From the NCBI GenBank assembly GCA_020831625.1, contig JAFIGD010000011.1, positions 1-64,000 of the forward strand: a stretch of DNA of 64,000 nt, given 5' to 3'. The position numbers and the translations under genes are program-made. Position 1 is the first letter of the stretch, and each line of letters starts with the position of its first letter. The notes under the pieces were generated by a model, which saw nothing but the letters and a program-made list of their open reading frames with translations, did no database searches and had not been told where the DNA came from. This DNA is from Verrucomicrobiota bacterium. Its GTDB lineage: Bacteria > Verrucomicrobiota > Kiritimatiellia > SS1-B-03-39 > UBA6053. Shown here one piece after another: positions 16,922 through 25,658 of the stretch.

Positions 16922-17040
16922 GAATGGGGAGTGACGAGTGACGAGTGACGAATGACGAGTGACGAATGGGGAGTGACGAGTGGGGAGTGACGAATGGGGA
17001 ATGACGAGTGACGAGTGGGGAGTGACGAGTGGGGAGTGAC
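16922..17040. repeat. Heptamer array GAGTGAC/GAATGAC/GAGTGGG
   Basis: Seventeen contiguous 7-nt units of the form GARTGRS, alternating GAGTGAC, GAATGAC, GAGTGGG and GAATGGG with no break in phase. It starts 3 bp from the def start codon. Related units are found at 46999-47136 and, as GAGTGCG/GAATGCG, around the RAYT gene. Confidence 0.9.
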
Positions 17041-17068
17041 GCGTGAAGGGGAGTGAAGAGGTGGGAGG

Positions 17069-17370
17069 TGGAGAGTTCGAGTTTGGAGTTCGAGTTCGAG
17101 AGGAAGGGGTGGGGAGCTTAATCTTAATCTTAATCGTAATCTTAATCTTAATCGTATTCGGCGTTGGGTTTGTTTTTAGAGGGTAGAGGTCAGAGGGTAG
17201 AGGTCAGAGGGTAGAGGGTAGAGGGTGGAGGTCAGAGTTCAGTGAAGAGGTGAAAGGAATACGTTTGAAATCGAACGTCCAACTTTGAACGTTGAACATC
17301 GTAATCGGGGTCGGGGGATTAAGATTAAGATTAAGATTAAGAGTAAGATTAAGAGTAAGATTAAGGTTAG
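17069..17370. repeat. Composite short-unit repeats (hexamers and AGAGGTC heptamers)
   Basis: In order: GAGTTCGA-rich stretch (17069-17112), CTTAAT/CGTAAT hexamers (17117-17157), AGAGGGT/AGAGGTC heptamers (17176-17240), a TTGAACG-type stretch (17262-17300) and ATTAAG hexamers (17318-17370). The two hexamer arrays are inverted to each other. The 496-bp gap between def and the mannosyltransferase gene is thus almost wholly repeat; I see no gene in it. Confidence 0.8.
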
Positions 17371-17415
17371 GATGGGAATTTACAGGAGGGAGGTGGTTTT
17401 ATAAGGAAGTTGTTC

Positions 17416-18144
17416 ATGAATGTCCAGTCGAAGTCCCGGCAGATGCTGATTCTGATTCCCACGTATAATGAGCGCGAAAATATCGCGGCGCTGATTGGGG
17501 AACTGGCGGGGGCGGTTCCGGAGGCGGAGATTCTGGTGCTGGATGACGGCTCGCCGGACGGGACGGCGGATGTGGTGGAGGAACTGGAGGCGGAGCGTCC
17601 CAGGGTGCGGGTGCTGCGTCGGGAAGGGGTGCGCGGGCTTGGCCGGGCCTATCTGGACGGATTTCGGCTGAGTCTGGCGGACGGTTTTGACGTGACGGTC
17701 TGCATGGATGCGGATTTTTCGCATGACCCCGAAGTTGTTCCTCAGCTTGTGAAGTGTCTTCAGGACGGCGCGGATGCGGTCGTGGGCAGCCGCTATATTT
17801 CCGGGGGACGGATTCTGAACTGGCCGCTGAACCGTTTGCTGCTGAGCCGCGGGGCGGCGGTCTATACCCGTTTGGTGACGGGTTTGCCTGTGCGGGATCC
17901 GACCGGCGGCTTCAACGTGTATTCCCGCCGGGCGCTGGAGATGCTGCCGCTGGACCGGATTGATTCGGACGGCTATGCATTTCAGATCGAAATTAAATAT
18001 ACGCTCTGGAAATTGGGATGCAGGATCGATGAGGTGCCGATTGTGTTCACGGAACGGCGGGAGGGCCGATCCAAACTGCACCGCGGAATCGTGGGCGAGG
18101 CGATCGGGTTGGTGTGGCGGCTGCGGCGTGGTGTCAGGCGCTGA
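17416..18144 (+). CDS. Polyprenol-phosphate mannosyltransferase-like GT2
   Basis: A 242-aa family 2 glycosyltransferase resembling dolichol-phosphate mannose synthase. Motifs: ILIPTYNERENI, VLDDGSPDGTADVV, the metal-binding DADFSHDP and VGSRYISGG. Such enzymes move mannose or a related sugar from a nucleotide to a membrane lipid carrier at the cytoplasmic face. No C-terminal membrane helices are present, so this is the soluble form. I use the ATG at 17416, preceded by AAGGAAG. Its end overlaps the convergent oxidoreductase gene by 11 bp. Confidence 0.88.
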   Translation: MNVQSKSRQMLILIPTYNERENIAALIGELAGAVPEAEILVLDDGSPDGTADVVEELEAERPRVRVLRREGVRGLGRAYLDGFRLSLADGFDVTVCMDADFSHDPEVVPQLVKCLQDGADAVVGSRYISGGRILNWPLNRLLLSRGAAVYTRLVTGLPVRDPTGGFNVYSRRALEMLPLDRIDSDGYAFQIEIKYTLWKLGCRIDEVPIVFTERREGRSKLHRGIVGEAIGLVWRLRRGVRR

Positions 18145-19114
18145 GGATTCCGCTCGCGGCGGCGATGCCGGAGAGGAGCGCGCTTTCGATGCGGGCGTGC
18201 TGTTCGGGGGAGACATGTTCATCTCCGGCCATGAATCCGTCTCCGGCGGCCCGGAAATTCGTGGAGAGTTCGATAAACGGTTCGGGATGGCGGCGCACCG
18301 CTTCGGCGAATTTCCAGCCGTGAATTTGCACGGCGGTGATCGGGGATTCGACGATTTCCTGCAGTGCCGCGCGAAGAACACTGGCGGCGGTGGCGCGGTC
18401 GCGGTCGTACCATTCCAGACTGAAATCGGGCGTGGCCTGTGCGGTGACGGTGTCGGCCTCGGAAATTCCTTTGTGCACGTTATCGACAATCAATTTAAGG
18501 ATGCCGGATTCCGGGCGCAGACAGCCGGGTGCCTGGAGGCCGCTTGGACCGTCCAGTTTGGCCATGAGGGTGAGGTTCCGGTGATAGTGGATTTGTTTGA
18601 GGGCTTCGATGGCGGGAAGCTCAAAATGGGAGGCCTCAAGCAGGTCGATGAGCTGGGGGGCGGGGAGCGTGCTGATGATATGGGTGGCTGAGAAGGTTTC
18701 GCCGGATTCTGCCTGCACAGTCCATCCGTCCGGTGCGCAGGTGAGGGAGGTGATGCGGAGACTGTTGTGAATCTCCAGCCCGTTTGCAAGCGCCTTGGCA
18801 AAGGCATTGAAGCCTTCAGGAGAGATATGGCGATCAAGTCCGTCGGGTCCGGCGTGCCAGGGGGTGAGGACGTCGAGCGCGCCCCAGCGTTTCAGCGTGC
18901 TGAGCAGGGCGGGACTGCGGAAGGTAGCGAACTGGGCACCGTGATCCCAGCGGCCCCGGGGAGCGCTGCGGTCGCCCAATTTGCGGGTGGCGGCGCGTCC
19001 TCCGACCCCGCGGCCTTTGTCGATGAGGACGACGGGATGGTTTGAATCAGAGAGGGTTCTGGCTGCGGCCAGGCCGGATACGCCGGCGCCGAGGATGAGA
19101 GTGGTTTGTTCCAT
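18134..19114 (-). CDS. FAD-dependent amine oxidase/renalase-like oxidoreductase
   Basis: A 326-aa flavoprotein. The N-terminus has a Rossmann FAD-binding motif (LILGAGVSGLAAARTL) and the follow-on KGRGVGGRAATRK, a strong mark of the renalase-like NAD(P)/FAD oxidoreductases. Near the end, AAGDGFMAGDEHVSPEQHARIESALLSG is the second FAD-contact region. Length fits the family. Substrate unknown; bacterial renalases recycle misreduced nicotinamide forms, but assigning that here is only inference. Confidence 0.85.
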   Translation of the reverse strand: MEQTTLILGAGVSGLAAARTLSDSNHPVVLIDKGRGVGGRAATRKLGDRSAPRGRWDHGAQFATFRSPALLSTLKRWGALDVLTPWHAGPDGLDRHISPEGFNAFAKALANGLEIHNSLRITSLTCAPDGWTVQAESGETFSATHIISTLPAPQLIDLLEASHFELPAIEALKQIHYHRNLTLMAKLDGPSGLQAPGCLRPESGILKLIVDNVHKGISEADTVTAQATPDFSLEWYDRDRATAASVLRAALQEIVESPITAVQIHGWKFAEAVRRHPEPFIELSTNFRAAGDGFMAGDEHVSPEQHARIESALLSGIAAASGILSA

Positions 19115-19171
19115 AGTAACGATACGATAAGGAGAGAGTCAACTTACAGAGATTGCCAGGCGGATTGATTC

Positions 19172-20554
19172 TTAAAGCCCCTCCGGGCGTTCCAGGAGGG
19201 TGCCGAGGACGAGGAGGAGGCGGTAGGCGGCGAGGGAGGCGTCGGAGCGGGCGGTGAGTTCGGTGCGGATGGCGAGGGCGTGGGCGTCTTCGGCGTCGCT
19301 GAGGGTGACCGCATCGCCGCGTCCCATGCGGAAGAGGGCTTCGGAGAGTTCGAGTCTGCGGGCGCTGAGGTCGCGGTTGCGGGCGGTGATGGCGAGGTTG
19401 GACTGACTGCGGCGGTAGTCGCGGAGTTGTCGGCGCACATCGCGCTGGACGAAATGGTGGAGTTCCGCGACCTGGCGCTCGACCTGTTCCCGGCGCAATT
19501 CGGAGCGGGCGGCGCCGGCGCGCCGTTGAGTGGGATTGAAATCGGGTTCGATGGTGAAGCCGATAAACCAGGTTTCGTTTTGGAGGTCCGGGAAATCGCC
19601 GTCCGCCTCCAGGTCGCCGATGAGGCGGACATCGGGGAGGAGGTTTCGGCGGGCGATGCGGATTTGCCGTCCGGCGTCATCGAGGGCGTCGAGCGCCCGG
19701 GCGATATCAATGCGGTTGCGGAGGGCGAGGACGAAGGCCTCGTCGGGATCGGGCGGATCGAGTTCCAGCAGCGGCGGCGGGGAAAGGGTGAAGCGTTGCA
19801 GGGGATCGAGTCCGAGGAGCAGGGCGAATTCCTCGCGGAGGTTTTCGAGAACATCGCGGCTGTTTTGCAGGCGGGTTTCGGCTTCGCCGCGCTGGAGTTC
19901 CAGGCGCAGCACATCCACGCGGGAGACCTGTCCGGTTTCTTCGCGGGCGCGGGTGAGGGCGGCGAGGCCTGCGAGGCGCTCGAGACTGCTTTCGTCGGAA
20001 TCGACCTGTCGGGCGGCGCGGAGAATGGCGTCGTAAGCGACGGCGACTTCGAGGACGAGGGTTTGTTTGCGTTCAAAGGCGGCGCGGCGGGCGTCGGTGA
20101 GGCCGCGTTCGGCGCGGGTGAGCGGTTCCAGGGTCACCAGCGACCCGGCCTGGCGCAGCAGGGGCTGGCGGGCGTTGACGCGGAGGCGGGTTTGCTCCTG
20201 ATTGCCGTCGTAGACGATGCCGCCGAAGACTCGCACATCGCCGCCGGTGGTGAAGGCCTGACGGACTTCGAGTCCGGCCTCTGCCTGTTCGGAGTCGGGT
20301 CCTCGTCCGGCGGCGGTGCGGAGGCCGGGGGTGAGCCGGAAATCGGCGATCCGGGCTTCGCGTTCGAGTTCAGCGTCGGCAATGGAGGTTTGGACGTTGA
20401 GCAGGGAGCGGTTGTGGCGCAAGGCGGTGGCGATGGCGGCCTCAAGAGACAGCGGATCGGGGGACAGCGGGGCGGGGGACAGTGGATCGTCCGCCCGCGC
20501 CGGAAGGAGGAGCAGCAGCGCCAGAACTCCGGATGAAACGCCGCGTGTGCGCAT
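19172..20554 (-). CDS. TolC-family outer membrane protein
   Basis: A 460-aa protein with a signal peptide (LALLLLLPARA) and the repeated coiled-coil pattern of outer-membrane efflux proteins: LSLEAAIATALRHNRSLLNVQTSIADAELE at the start of repeat 1 and ALRNRIDIARALDALDDAGRQIRIARRNLLPDVRL at repeat 2. TolC-type trimers form channels through the outer membrane. No adaptor or pump gene is beside it. It is the last gene of the TonB operon (1-bp TGATG overlap with the TPR gene), an unusual context for this family. Confidence 0.88.
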   Translation of the reverse strand: MRTRGVSSGVLALLLLLPARADDPLSPAPLSPDPLSLEAAIATALRHNRSLLNVQTSIADAELEREARIADFRLTPGLRTAAGRGPDSEQAEAGLEVRQAFTTGGDVRVFGGIVYDGNQEQTRLRVNARQPLLRQAGSLVTLEPLTRAERGLTDARRAAFERKQTLVLEVAVAYDAILRAARQVDSDESSLERLAGLAALTRAREETGQVSRVDVLRLELQRGEAETRLQNSRDVLENLREEFALLLGLDPLQRFTLSPPPLLELDPPDPDEAFVLALRNRIDIARALDALDDAGRQIRIARRNLLPDVRLIGDLEADGDFPDLQNETWFIGFTIEPDFNPTQRRAGAARSELRREQVERQVAELHHFVQRDVRRQLRDYRRSQSNLAITARNRDLSARRLELSEALFRMGRGDAVTLSDAEDAHALAIRTELTARSDASLAAYRLLLVLGTLLERPEGL

Positions 20555-21798
20555 CAGCGTTCACTCATGCGGCGCAATTGTTCGAGGGTTTGCCGGAGAC
20601 CGGGGAGATCCTCGATGCGGCGGGCGCCCTCCAGCAGTTCGATGGCCCGGGGGATTTCTCCGGCGCGGGCGAGGGCGATGCCCTGATACCAGAGCCCGCG
20701 GGCCTCCTGGCCGGATTGGCGCGCGAGCCGTTCAAAGTGCGGCACGGCGTTGAGCGGCCGGTCGGCCTGCAGCCAGGCTTCTCCGGTGAGGCGAAGCAGA
20801 TCGATGTCGAGCGGGGCCTCGCGGAGCGCGGTTTCCAGGAGGGCGGCGGCTTCGGAGGCCTTGTCCTCCAACAGCAGGAGCTGCGCCTGAACGCGGGTGA
20901 AGCGGAGCTGATCGGCCGATGTCGGAAGCGGTTCGGGCAGATCGGTCAGCAGTTCGCGGGCGGGGTCGGTGTGGCCGAGTCCGAGCAGGCCTTCGGCGAG
21001 CCGGAGGCGGAAGGGGGGATCGTCTTTCAGGCCGGGATTGGCGCGGTAAATCCGGAGAACCTCCAGGGGACGGTCGAGGACCATATAGAGTTCGATGAGG
21101 CGTTTGAGGTCGGTTTCTTCGGCGCGGTTCAGGCGGACGGCGGTTTCGAGGCGTTGAATGGCGACCTCGTATTCCTGGCGGGACTGGGCGAGATCGGCGT
21201 AGAGGCGCCAGAGTCCGGCGCGGGAGGGATTGCGCTTCAGGAGGGTGCGCACCAGGGGATCGGCTTCGGCGAAGCGCTGTTGGGCGATGAGGGTGCGGGC
21301 GAGGCCTTCGCGGGGGGAAAGCGCTTCGGCATCCAGGAGAATTGCCTGCCGGTAGGCGTTTTCGGCGAGGAGCAGGTCGTCGGAGGCTTCGGCGATGACC
21401 GCGAGGGCCTCGTAGAGACGGGGATCCTTGATGTCGCGCTGGAGGGCGGCCTGAATGAAGGGCATGGCGCGGGCGGGCTGATCATCCGCGAGGGCGGCCT
21501 GGGTGAGGTTGATGAGCACGTCGCGGTAGGTGGGGAGTTCCTTGAGCGCGGCTTCGTAGGCGTTGATGGCGGCACTCCAGTTTTCGTTGGCGGCGCGGGT
21601 GTCGCCGATCCAGCGCCAGAGCTGCGGGTCGCGGTCGGGGATGGGGATGTCCAGGGCCTCTTCGAGCGCGGCCCGCGGGTCGTTTTCGGCCCGGGTGAGA
21701 ATACGGTTGAGCCGTTCCTGCTGGGCGCGGGTGGGTTCGGGCTGCAGTTGTTGCGCCCACAGGGGAAAGACGAGAAGAAGGAGGGGAAGAAATTTCAT
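20554..21798 (-). CDS. Tetratricopeptide repeat protein of the TonB operon
   Basis: A 414-aa exported protein (signal peptide MKFLPLLLLVFPLWA) made mostly of TPR-type helix pairs, for example NWSAAINAYEAALKELPTYRDVLINL, PARAMPFIQAALQRDIKDPRLYEAL and PLNAVPHFERLARQSGQEARGLWYQGIAL. Such scaffolds bind other proteins; TPR proteins accompany the TonB2-type systems of Vibrio and Shewanella, where they help iron uptake. Its start overlaps the tonB stop by 4 bp and its stop overlaps the TolC-like start. Confidence 0.9.
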   Translation of the reverse strand: MKFLPLLLLVFPLWAQQLQPEPTRAQQERLNRILTRAENDPRAALEEALDIPIPDRDPQLWRWIGDTRAANENWSAAINAYEAALKELPTYRDVLINLTQAALADDQPARAMPFIQAALQRDIKDPRLYEALAVIAEASDDLLLAENAYRQAILLDAEALSPREGLARTLIAQQRFAEADPLVRTLLKRNPSRAGLWRLYADLAQSRQEYEVAIQRLETAVRLNRAEETDLKRLIELYMVLDRPLEVLRIYRANPGLKDDPPFRLRLAEGLLGLGHTDPARELLTDLPEPLPTSADQLRFTRVQAQLLLLEDKASEAAALLETALREAPLDIDLLRLTGEAWLQADRPLNAVPHFERLARQSGQEARGLWYQGIALARAGEIPRAIELLEGARRIEDLPGLRQTLEQLRRMSER

Positions 21799-22478
21799 TG
21801 GAGTTCGAAGGTGATGCGTTGGCGGACCCGCACCGCGACGGGGCGGTTTTGGTGTCGGCCGGGGTTAAAGCTCCAGCGGGCGGCTGCCTGAACGGCGCTG
21901 CGGTCGAAGGTGTCCGCCGGGGAGGCGTCGATGACGCGGATGTTTTCGACGGCGCCTTCGGGCGTGACGGTGAATTCGAGATCGACCCAGCCCTCGATGC
22001 GGTGGAGGCGTGCACGGGGCGGATAAAGGGGGCGGAGCTGGGAGCGGGGCGCGGGCGGGGTGTCGATCTGACCGACTTCAAAAACCGCGGGAGTGACCGG
22101 GGACAGGGACTGGACGGTCAGCGGATCGGTGCTCCAGGTCGGCGGGGTGAAGAGGGTTGGCATGGAGACGGAGGGTGTGGCCGGGAGCAGGGGCGGCGGA
22201 GCGGGGAGCTGGAGTTCCGGTGCGGGAACCGGTTCGCTCGGGGCCCGGGCGGGCGGGGTTTCGGGCAGGGTGAGCGGCGGGGGAGGCGGCGGCGGCGGTT
22301 CGGTGACGATGGGGAGGGACCGGGGCTGCAATTGAGGGGCGAGATTGAGGTTGCGCAGGGTTTCGAGCATGGGCACCGCCAGAAAGAGCGCGAGGGTGCA
22401 GGCGGTGGAGGCGAGCACCACCCGCCAGGTCCAGCGGGGGGCGGGGGGGGCGAAGCGGGACGCATTCAAATCCGCCAT
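21795..22478 (-). CDS. tonB: TonB energy transducer
   Basis: A 227-aa protein with an N-terminal membrane anchor (about 17-37), a Pro-rich periplasmic spacer including a run of eight prolines, and a C-terminal TonB domain: YPPRARLHRIEGWVDLEF, VTPEGAVENIRVIDASP, FDRSAVQAAARWSFNPG. TonB passes energy from the ExbB-ExbD motor to outer-membrane receptors. The start overlaps exbD by one base. No TonB-dependent receptor is encoded in this window. Confidence 0.95.
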   Translation of the reverse strand: MADLNASRFAPPAPRWTWRVVLASTACTLALFLAVPMLETLRNLNLAPQLQPRSLPIVTEPPPPPPPPLTLPETPPARAPSEPVPAPELQLPAPPPLLPATPSVSMPTLFTPPTWSTDPLTVQSLSPVTPAVFEVGQIDTPPAPRSQLRPLYPPRARLHRIEGWVDLEFTVTPEGAVENIRVIDASPADTFDRSAVQAAARWSFNPGRHQNRPVAVRVRQRITFELQ

Positions 22479-22888
22479 CAGAGGCCCTCCCGGCCGGCGG
22501 AGATAAGAATTTGTTCGGCGCCGCCGCGTTTGGCTTCGTCGTAGACTTCAACCAGCCATCCGGTTTGGGCGGCGCGGTCGGCCTGGATGAGCACCGGCAC
22601 GGGCCGGGCGCGCATGCGCTGCTGTACCAGGGCGCGGACGCTGTTGAGGGGGATGTCCTGACCGCCGTGCACGATGCGTCCGTCGCGGGTGATGGCGATT
22701 TGGAGGCTGAGGCGGTCCGCGTCGCGGGCGCTGAGGGCGCGTGGCGTTTCGATGTCCACGCCGGTCTCCTGCACGAAGACGGCGGTGACCAGAAAGAAAA
22801 TCAGCAGCAGGAAGACCACATCGATGAGGGGCGACAGATTGATGTCGACCGGGCGTTCCTCCTGGAGAGCGTAGCCGCGGCGTTTCAT
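22478..22888 (-). CDS. exbD: ExbD/TolR biopolymer transport protein
   Basis: A 136-aa inner-membrane protein: short cytoplasmic end, one transmembrane helix with the proton-path Asp (NLSPLIDVVFLLLIFFLV), then a periplasmic domain ending in the usual strand-helix pattern (VLIQADRAAQTG...VYDEAKRGGAEQILIS). It pairs with the two ExbB-like proteins encoded just upstream, with 4-bp overlaps. Confidence 0.95.
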   Translation of the reverse strand: MKRRGYALQEERPVDINLSPLIDVVFLLLIFFLVTAVFVQETGVDIETPRALSARDADRLSLQIAITRDGRIVHGGQDIPLNSVRALVQQRMRARPVPVLIQADRAAQTGWLVEVYDEAKRGGAEQILISAGREGL

Positions 22889-23358
22889 GGCAACCGGGCC
22901 TCGTGGCGGGCGGTGATGAGGGCGACATCGACATCGCGGGCGAGCCGCTGCAGGCGGGCGAGCCCGAAGACGCCGGGAATGGCGATGAGGAGGCCGAACT
23001 GGGTGGTGACGAGGGCCTGGCGGATGCCGCCGGCCATGCGTCGGCCGGGTTCGCCGGCGATTTCCGAGACGGCGTCGAAGGTTTCAACCATGCCCAGCAC
23101 GGTGCCGAGGAGCCCGACCAGCGGGGCGGCGGCGGTGAAGGCGGCGAGGATGCCCAGATCGCGCCGGGCGAGGGTTTGCCAGCGTTCGGCCTCGGGGTCG
23201 GGGAGCGCCTGACCGGCGGCGTGCAGGTGGAGGCTTCTCAGACTGTGCTGGGTCCGGAAATAATAGGCCCAGATGCCGAAGGCGATGACCGCCAGCAGCG
23301 CCAGCAGCGGACCGCCGGCGATCCAGTAGGCCTGGACAGCTTCGCGGGCGGCGTTCAC
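22885..23358 (-). CDS. exbB: ExbB/TolQ proton channel protein (short)
   Basis: A 157-aa membrane protein of the MotA/TolQ/ExbB family, shorter than E. coli ExbB (244 aa), with three hydrophobic stretches. The family core is clear: LGILAAFTAAAPLVGLLGTVLGMVETFDAV, then IRQALVTTQFGLLIAIPGVFG. In TonB2-type systems this is the genuine ExbB, working with the larger TtpC-like protein encoded upstream. Confidence 0.93.
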   Translation of the reverse strand: MNAAREAVQAYWIAGGPLLALLAVIAFGIWAYYFRTQHSLRSLHLHAAGQALPDPEAERWQTLARRDLGILAAFTAAAPLVGLLGTVLGMVETFDAVSEIAGEPGRRMAGGIRQALVTTQFGLLIAIPGVFGLARLQRLARDVDVALITARHEARLP

Positions 23359-24716
23359 GCGGGCTCCTCCCCGTGATGGCGGGCCTGAATGAACATGGCA
23401 ATGCTCTGTTCGAGTTCGCTGATGATTACCCGGACCCGGCGGGAGAGAAAGGCGTGGGCGAGGAGCACGGGCACCGCGATAATGAGGCCGGACATGGTGG
23501 TGACGAGGGCTTCGGAAATGCCCTGGGAGAGAATGCGTTCGTTGCCGGAGCCGAAGAGGGTGACCAGTTCGAAGGTGTGGATCATGCCGGTGACAGTGCC
23601 GAGCAGGCCGAGCAGGGGGGCGACCCCGCCGAGCACCGCGAGGGTGCCGAGGTGGCGGTCGAGGCGGGGCATGAGGCCGAGCATGCGTTCGTGAAGGAGT
23701 TCCTCCAGTTCCTCCGCGTTGGCGCGGGGATGGGCGAGGGCTCCCTCCAGCAGGGTGCGCAGGGGCCGGGGCGCGGCGGTGACGGATTCGCGGGCGGCTT
23801 GCGGGTCGTCCCGCCGGAGGGCCGCGGCCACGTTGCGGACGCGTTGCGGATCGAGTCCGCGGACGTTCCAGAGCGCGATGGTTTTCCAGACCACCAGGAG
23901 GATGGAGGCCAGGGCGGTGAGGACGAGGGGAATCATGGTGAGTCCGCCGTCGCGCAGGCGGTCGTGCCAGGGACGGCGGGCGCCGTCCATTTCCAACGCC
24001 CGGCCGTCGGTGAGATCGAAGGGCAGTTCGGCGGATTCGTTTTGCAGGGTCTGTGGCGCGGGCATGTTGGCCAGCGGATGGAGGCGGGGAAGGGGGCGGT
24101 TCGGTCTGTCCTCCAGTAATCCGGCGTTCAGCAGGATCTGATCGGCGAAAAACCAGCTCAGGGGGCCGATATGCAGGGACTGGCCGCCGAGTTCGAGACC
24201 TCCGGGACTGAGCGCCCGGGCCGGAGCGAAGTACGGCTGCGCGAGGAGGGGGTGAAGTTCGGCGTAGAGAGTCAGCAATGTCTCCAGGGCGGCGGCGGGG
24301 CGGTTTTCCCGCAGGTCGGTGTCGACCGCTGCGAAGGTCTCCTGGAAGCGGGCGGCGGTGATACCGGGGAGCATGGCCTCGAGGCTGCGGCGGGCTTCGC
24401 GAACCATGGCGAGCAGATCCGCGTCCTGCTGCCGGAGGGTGTGCAGTTCCTGCCGTTGACGGCGGGCCTCGTCGATGCCCTGACGCTGGACGCGGCGGGC
24501 GCGTTCGACCTGTTGGCGGAGGGCGGTGACGCGGGCCTCGCGTTCGGCGAGTTCCTGCTGAAGGGCGCGGCGCTTTTCGCCGATTTCTTCGCGTTCACGG
24601 ATCAGGGCCATGGTTTCCTGTTGAATGTCACGCTGCACGCCGATGAGAGCCCGGTCGACAGACACTTCCGCGTGCAGGCAGGCAAGAGGTAAAAGAAGAA
24701 TGAGAAGCCGTTTCAT
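23355..24716 (-). CDS. TtpC-like long MotA/TolQ/ExbB protein
   Basis: A 453-aa protein with a cleavable signal (LLILLLPLACLHA), a periplasmic coiled-coil region (about 20-110, ending in a VERARRVQRQGIDEARRQRQELHTLRQQ stretch), a globular part, then a TolQ/ExbB core from about residue 240 (LGGVAPLLGLLGTVTGMIHTFELV; SEALVTTMSGLIIAVPVLL). This two-part build matches TtpC of the Vibrio TonB2 complex. The frame is open far upstream, but the ATG at 24716 places the signal peptide at the start and overlaps the DUF3450 stop by 4 bp. Confidence 0.92.
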   Translation of the reverse strand: MKRLLILLLPLACLHAEVSVDRALIGVQRDIQQETMALIREREEIGEKRRALQQELAEREARVTALRQQVERARRVQRQGIDEARRQRQELHTLRQQDADLLAMVREARRSLEAMLPGITAARFQETFAAVDTDLRENRPAAALETLLTLYAELHPLLAQPYFAPARALSPGGLELGGQSLHIGPLSWFFADQILLNAGLLEDRPNRPLPRLHPLANMPAPQTLQNESAELPFDLTDGRALEMDGARRPWHDRLRDGGLTMIPLVLTALASILLVVWKTIALWNVRGLDPQRVRNVAAALRRDDPQAARESVTAAPRPLRTLLEGALAHPRANAEELEELLHERMLGLMPRLDRHLGTLAVLGGVAPLLGLLGTVTGMIHTFELVTLFGSGNERILSQGISEALVTTMSGLIIAVPVLLAHAFLSRRVRVIISELEQSIAMFIQARHHGEEPA

Positions 24717-25465
24717 TGCGCGCCCTCCGCATCCGTGTGTTCGGGAATGTGCACCGGCAGCCGGATCAGAGCGGGCGGGGCGTCCTGCCGGTGGATGCGC
24801 AGGGCCTGGCGGACGCGGGGGGCGATGGTGAGGGCTTCGGTCCATGCCCATCCGTCCGGGCCGGGGGTGCCGACGGCGGCAAGGGTGGCGTCTCCGTTGA
24901 CCGCGAAGGCTTTGGCGGCGCCAATCCACAGCACTTCCATTTCCCGGCGGGCGCCGGCCAGGTCCATGACCATCGAATCGGCGTGCAGGGCCGTTTGCAG
25001 TTGGAGCCACTGATTGTGAAGTCCGAGGAGGGCGCGGACACGGGGAAGCAGATCCTCGCCCGCCGCATCCGCTGAGGCGCGTTCATCCTCGAGACGGCGC
25101 AAAAGCGGCGGCGGGAGGGCTTCGGTGGTTTCCAGCGCGGTGGACAGGGCCCGCTGAACGAGAGGCGTGAGGGTGTCCCGGAGGGATTGGCGCAGCTCCA
25201 AGTCTTCGATCAAATCCGCCTGTTCGGTTTCGGTTTCGCTTTCCTCCGCGCGCAGGGAGTCCAGCTCCTCGTTCAGGTGGTCCTCCGCGTCTTCGAGCAG
25301 GCGGAGTTCCATGCGCAGCCGGGCCTGTTCCTTCTGCCAGGTTTCGGATTCGCGGGCGCGTTCGGTGCGCAGGCGGATCCATTCCCCGGTCAGGGATTCA
25401 AGCGATGTGAGGTCTCCGTGGAGCGCAACGGAGGTGAACAGGATGAGAATCAGGCAAATACGCAT
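24713..25465 (-). CDS. DUF3450 family periplasmic coiled-coil protein
   Basis: A 250-aa protein with a signal peptide (MRICLILILFTSVALHG) and a long charged coiled coil (about 25-105). It continues with LLGLHNQWLQLQTALHADSMVMDLAGARREMEVLWIGAAKAFAVN, which fits DUF3450. Members are found next to TonB2-type gene sets; their function is unsettled, probably a structural partner of the TtpC coiled coil. It is the first gene of the seven-gene operon. The ATG at 25465 is chosen because it opens the signal peptide. Confidence 0.85.
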   Translation of the reverse strand: MRICLILILFTSVALHGDLTSLESLTGEWIRLRTERARESETWQKEQARLRMELRLLEDAEDHLNEELDSLRAEESETETEQADLIEDLELRQSLRDTLTPLVQRALSTALETTEALPPPLLRRLEDERASADAAGEDLLPRVRALLGLHNQWLQLQTALHADSMVMDLAGARREMEVLWIGAAKAFAVNGDATLAAVGTPGPDGWAWTEALTIAPRVRQALRIHRQDAPPALIRLPVHIPEHTDAEGAQ

Positions 25466-25658
25466 GGGGGGTCCATACGATATCTTCCGCCATCTGGCAA
25501 GGCGGGGAACCCTCATGATGAGGTAAAGATAGCGGATTTGAACATGAAACATTTGCTCCTGATTCCCTTAAAGGGGGCCGTTGGACGCAAATCAAAAGCA
25601 GATTAATTGAGGATGCCACATGCGGTCGGAATGAGGACAAGGATCCTGATGCTATGGA

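Noticed and set aside
16922-17040. Possible CRISPR or telomere-like array
   Set aside because: Contiguous 7-nt units with no spacers; similar arrays are dispersed in the window.
19172-20554. Part of a tripartite drug efflux pump
   Set aside because: No adaptor or inner-membrane pump gene is present; the gene is in a TonB operon.
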